From contig JAHIMV010000067.1 of NCBI GenBank assembly GCA_018896315.1, positions 1 to 6,969 of the forward strand: a stretch of DNA of 6,969 nt, written 5' to 3'. Position 1 is the stretch's first letter; each line of letters begins with the position of its first letter. Made by a program: the position numbers and the translations under genes. Below, one piece after another: positions 5,311 to 6,969 of the stretch. Below the pieces are notes generated by a model. The model saw nothing but the letters and a program-made list of their open reading frames with translations. It had not been told where the DNA came from and made no database searches. Source of the stretch: Patescibacteria group bacterium. GTDB lineage: Bacteria; Patescibacteriota; Patescibacteriia; UBA2591; UBA6264.

Positions 5311-5347
5311 TAGTTAGCCTTATTCCTCCTTAAAGGCTATTAAACTA
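5311..5347 (-). repeat. inverted repeat enclosing an AGGAGG motif
   Basis: TAGTT plus AGCCTT pair with AAGGCT plus AACTA, giving 11 base pairs interrupted by a four-base bulge (5339-5342). The 11-base loop (5322-5332) holds AGGAGG on the minus strand. It precedes the transposase remnant, so it may be a leftover of an insertion-sequence end or a translation-limiting leader. The rest of 5301-5448 shows no gene. Confidence 0.45.
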
Positions 5348-5448
5348 ATTAATACGACTGGATTACATTATATCTTATTTTGGGTAAGGTTTTTTATGAG
5401 TTAACCAATGTTGCTACGGTTAGATTATATATGAGTTGATGCGCAAGG

Positions 5449-5476
5449 TTGACAAAAACCATTAAAATTGTATAAT
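5449..5476 (+). promoter_or_regulatory. consensus sigma-70 type promoter of the exported-protein gene
   Basis: TTGACA (5449-5454) and TATAAT (5471-5476) are both perfect, separated by 16 bases. The expected start is near 5483, giving a 65-base leader to the ATG at 5548. This is the best promoter in the window and suggests strong constitutive expression. No operator-like repeat overlaps it. Confidence 0.8.
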
Positions 5477-5533
5477 ATTAAATAGTCAATCAAGCTCTTT
5501 AAATAAAAGAAAGTTTAAAATAGTCGTATAACC

Positions 5534-5543
5534 AAAGGAGGTG
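5534..5543 (+). promoter_or_regulatory. strong ribosome binding site
   Basis: AAAGGAGGTG is fully complementary to the 16S anti-Shine-Dalgarno core and lies 4 bases before the ATG at 5548, with AGGAGG itself 6 bases away. It fixes the start of the downstream gene. It contrasts with the minus-strand genes, which mostly lack such sites. Confidence 0.85.
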
Positions 5544-5547
5544 TGTT

Positions 5548-6516
5548 ATGTTTCGCAAAACATTGATTCTCGCTTTAGTTGGATTGTTTGTCGAGACTGT
5601 ATTTGCCCAGGATTTATTTTTTACAGAAGAAACCGAAAATAATTTTGGCCTAAGATTGGGACTTGTAGCAGGAGGTGGTATTGAAACTGGCTCTCCAGTA
5701 ATTGAATTGGTAAAAAACTTCCCAGAATTTATGAGATTTGTTCCTATTCATGACGATGATAAATCAAAAGTCCCGCCGGAAAATAATGGAATTATCCCGG
5801 ACCATAAAATAGAGGGTCCTGTTGGCGTTCTCCTTTCACCATTTTATATAGGTCTAAATTTTCGATTAAACTTGAGTCCTTTTGTCTTGAGTTTTGAAGA
5901 AAAGATTTCTTACTGCCCTGAGTATCTTTCTGATTTTTCCCCCAGATGCGATGCAATAAGAGAAAGAATTTATATGCCAAATATCGATACAATACGAGTA
6001 GATCATTGCTATATAGGCCCCCCTGATAGCCCTGGTTGCGATCCTAATAAAGAGTATTGGATGGGAGTAGACGCCATGACCTATTACGGCATTTATTACA
6101 GATGGCTCCGTCCTTTTCATTTCAATATAGAATTGGGATTTGAAACAGGAGATAGGGAAAAAGGAGCAGCTTATATTCTTGGTTATAATGAAACACAAAA
6201 CGAAATTGTTCTAGAACAAGGATGGAAGAGATGTGAAGTAAAAACATACCACATATACGATGTGGAAAGCCCATATAAATTGGAAGCATATAAAAGTTTT
6301 GTATTGGAAAAATTCCGCTGGCGTAAACTTTATATAGGCGCATATTTATACAGTTTTCCGGAAAAACACGGAAATGGTTTAAAGTGTTTTCTAAATATTG
6401 GAATCTCTCAGGCGAAAAAACAAAAAACAGTAAATAACGTTTCGGTTGTTTATAGTAAATATGCTCCATTTTTCCAAATTGGCCTTGCTGTTTATCCATC
6501 TATAAAGGTTTTCTGA
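5548..6516 (+). CDS. exported beta-rich protein of unknown family, outer-membrane-barrel-like
   Basis: The 322-residue product has a Sec signal peptide (basic FRK, hydrophobic 5-19, cleavage after TVFA at 20 before Gln21). The mature part shows many alternating polar/hydrophobic stretches with aromatic residues, for example FGLRLGLVAGGG (33-44), FYIGLNFRLNL (99-109), FHFNIELGF (190-198), KLYIGAYLYSF (260-270) and FFQIGLAVYPSIKVF (308-322), and it ends in Phe. That pattern is typical of small outer-membrane beta-barrels, yet the other genes suggest a lineage without an outer membrane. Six cysteines (123, 134, 154, 164, 229, 280) could form disulfides outside the cell. I do not recognise the family. 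It is a stand-alone gene with its own promoter, ribosome site and terminator, and is less AT-rich than its neighbours to the left. Confidence 0.85.
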   Translation: MFRKTLILALVGLFVETVFAQDLFFTEETENNFGLRLGLVAGGGIETGSPVIELVKNFPEFMRFVPIHDDDKSKVPPENNGIIPDHKIEGPVGVLLSPFYIGLNFRLNLSPFVLSFEEKISYCPEYLSDFSPRCDAIRERIYMPNIDTIRVDHCYIGPPDSPGCDPNKEYWMGVDAMTYYGIYYRWLRPFHFNIELGFETGDREKGAAYILGYNETQNEIVLEQGWKRCEVKTYHIYDVESPYKLEAYKSFVLEKFRWRKLYIGAYLYSFPEKHGNGLKCFLNIGISQAKKQKTVNNVSVVYSKYAPFFQIGLAVYPSIKVF

Positions 6517-6543
6517 AACATCGTTTAAATTTTTGCGAACATA

Positions 6544-6578
6544 AAAAAAGCAGGTTAAAAACCCTAACTTGCTTTTTT
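6544..6578 (+). terminator. intrinsic terminator of the exported-protein gene
   Basis: AAAAAAGCAGGTTA (6544-6557) pairs with TAACTTGCTTTTTT (6565-6578), 14 base pairs with one G-U, around a 7-base loop, with more T after it (TTTTTTGTTT). It begins 27 bases after the TGA at 6514-6516. The A-tract on the left means it could also work on the minus strand for the fragment at 6608-6691. Confidence 0.85.
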
Positions 6579-6607
6579 GTTTAACAGTAGCAGATATGTT
6601 AAACTTC

Positions 6608-6691
6608 CTACCTACAATTCCCCGCCTTCTCAAACCCAGCGACCTCAGCCTCTTCTTCAGTACAAAAATACCTATCCCCTTTTTCCAAATT
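6608..6691 (-). pseudogene. decayed C-terminal fragment with an EEEAxxAGFxxAxNC motif
   Basis: On the minus strand this frame reads GDRYFCTEEEAEVAGFEKAGNCR then TAG. That closely resembles the short C-terminal tail (Y/W-F-x-S/T-EEEA-xxAGF/Y-xxA/C-x-NC) found on some secreted or nuclease-type proteins and in Ada-like zinc-binding modules. A TAA interrupts the same frame at 6692-6694. The next 16 codons upstream (WKERISNKAIKIWKKG, about 6675-6722) are open in a shifted frame and look like the continuation, suggesting a frameshift and a stop just before. I take it as the end of a broken gene; the assignment rests on motif memory over about 20 residues. Confidence 0.35.
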
Positions 6692-6830
6692 TTAATTGCT
6701 TTGTTAGAAATACGTTCTTTCCACTATTTATTTCTCAATTAAATTTTCGGGTTTATTTTTTCTGCCTAGACTGATGACTATCGAGAACCGTTCTCAATAT
6801 TCTTAAAAATCTGAAGTGCTAAAAAAAGAT

Positions 6831-6858
6831 GGCTCGGGCAATGGAATGCTTGCCCGCC
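6831..6858 (+). repeat. GC-rich hairpin
   Basis: CGGGCAA (6835-6841) pairs perfectly with TTGCCCG (6850-6856) around an 8-base loop, and GG/CC can extend it past a CT bulge. The surrounding stretch 6829-6882 is clearly GC-richer than its AT-rich flanks. No T tract follows, so it is not an intrinsic terminator. It could be part of a structured RNA or a repeat element; I cannot say which. Confidence 0.5.
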
Positions 6859-6969
6859 GATATGGAGGGATGTGGGAACCTGGATAATTAGAAACCCTTT
6901 GCTTACCTACCCTTAATCTGGTTAATTCTTGTATAAATTATTTTTTATTGAACTGTGGAAATTTATAGG

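Larger units (their letters stand above)
6579..6969. other. right-hand region without an intact gene
   Basis: Apart from the decayed fragment at 6608-6691, this 390-base stretch shows no convincing gene on either strand. It contains the perfect palindrome GAGAAC-c-GTTCTC (6783-6795) and the GC-rich hairpin at 6831-6858. A plus-strand open frame at 6577-6774 is low-complexity in composition and runs antisense to the fragment. The right end (6900-6969) is AT-rich with nothing recognised; a gene may start beyond the edge. Confidence 0.5.

Noticed and set aside
5792..6633. Four overlapping minus-strand open frames under the exported-protein gene
   Set aside because: They are mutually overlapping and atypical in composition, and lie opposite a gene with promoter, ribosome site, signal peptide and terminator.
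6577..6774. 65-codon plus-strand open frame
   Set aside because: It starts inside the terminator, has no ribosome site and runs opposite the better-supported minus-strand fragment at 6608-6691.
6783..6795. LexA/SOS operator
   Set aside because: The palindrome has a single central base, whereas Gram-positive-type SOS boxes need GAAC and GTTC four bases apart; no SOS gene follows.
6829..6891. 20-codon micro-ORF starting ATGGCTCGG and ending TAG
   Set aside because: It has no Shine-Dalgarno (only an A tract) and coincides with the GC-rich hairpin; a frame this short is expected by chance.

Overview
The window is AT-rich (roughly two thirds A+T) and reads like a small-genome uncultivated bacterium, most plausibly a Candidate Phyla Radiation (Patescibacteria, Parcubacteria-like) chromosome fragment. 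The support is indirect: a tiny single-helix membrane protein of a type I associate with those genomes, a STAS-like/GHKL ATPase pair, a fragment of a transposase common there, very short intergenic gaps and few Shine-Dalgarno sites. TGA is used as a stop, which argues against the TGA-recoding Gracilibacteria/Absconditabacteria. The taxonomic call is an inference and one gene (5548-6516, barrel-like) fits it poorly.

Layout. Positions 1-221 hold the tail of a possible plus-strand gene and an AT-rich spacer with two perfect, inverted DnaA boxes. Positions 222-2763 are a minus-strand operon read right to left: GHKL-type ATPase, small STAS-like protein, lipoprotein serpin. Positions 2803-2999 hold a GC-richer, strongly foldable stretch ending in an intrinsic terminator, which I read as a structured RNA or attenuator. 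Positions 2990-4711 are a second minus-strand group: small membrane protein, HI0933-family flavoprotein, small membrane-anchored protein. Positions 4712-5114 contain a modular repeat array and the likely promoter of that group. Positions 5115-5300 are a transposase remnant. Positions 5449-6578 form a self-contained plus-strand transcription unit with consensus promoter, strong ribosome site, an exported barrel-like protein and a terminator. Positions 6579-6969 carry a decayed C-terminal gene fragment and a GC-rich hairpin but no convincing intact gene.

How the parts may work together. The ATPase and STAS-like protein look like a partner-switching or signalling pair, and the serpin behind them would be an exported, membrane-anchored protease inhibitor under the same control. 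Between them and the upstream group lies the foldable RNA, whose 5' arm overlaps the stop codon of the small gene and can pair with the 3' arm of the terminator. This is the most interesting signal in the window. It could be an attenuator, a small RNA cut from the transcript, or only an elaborate 3' end.
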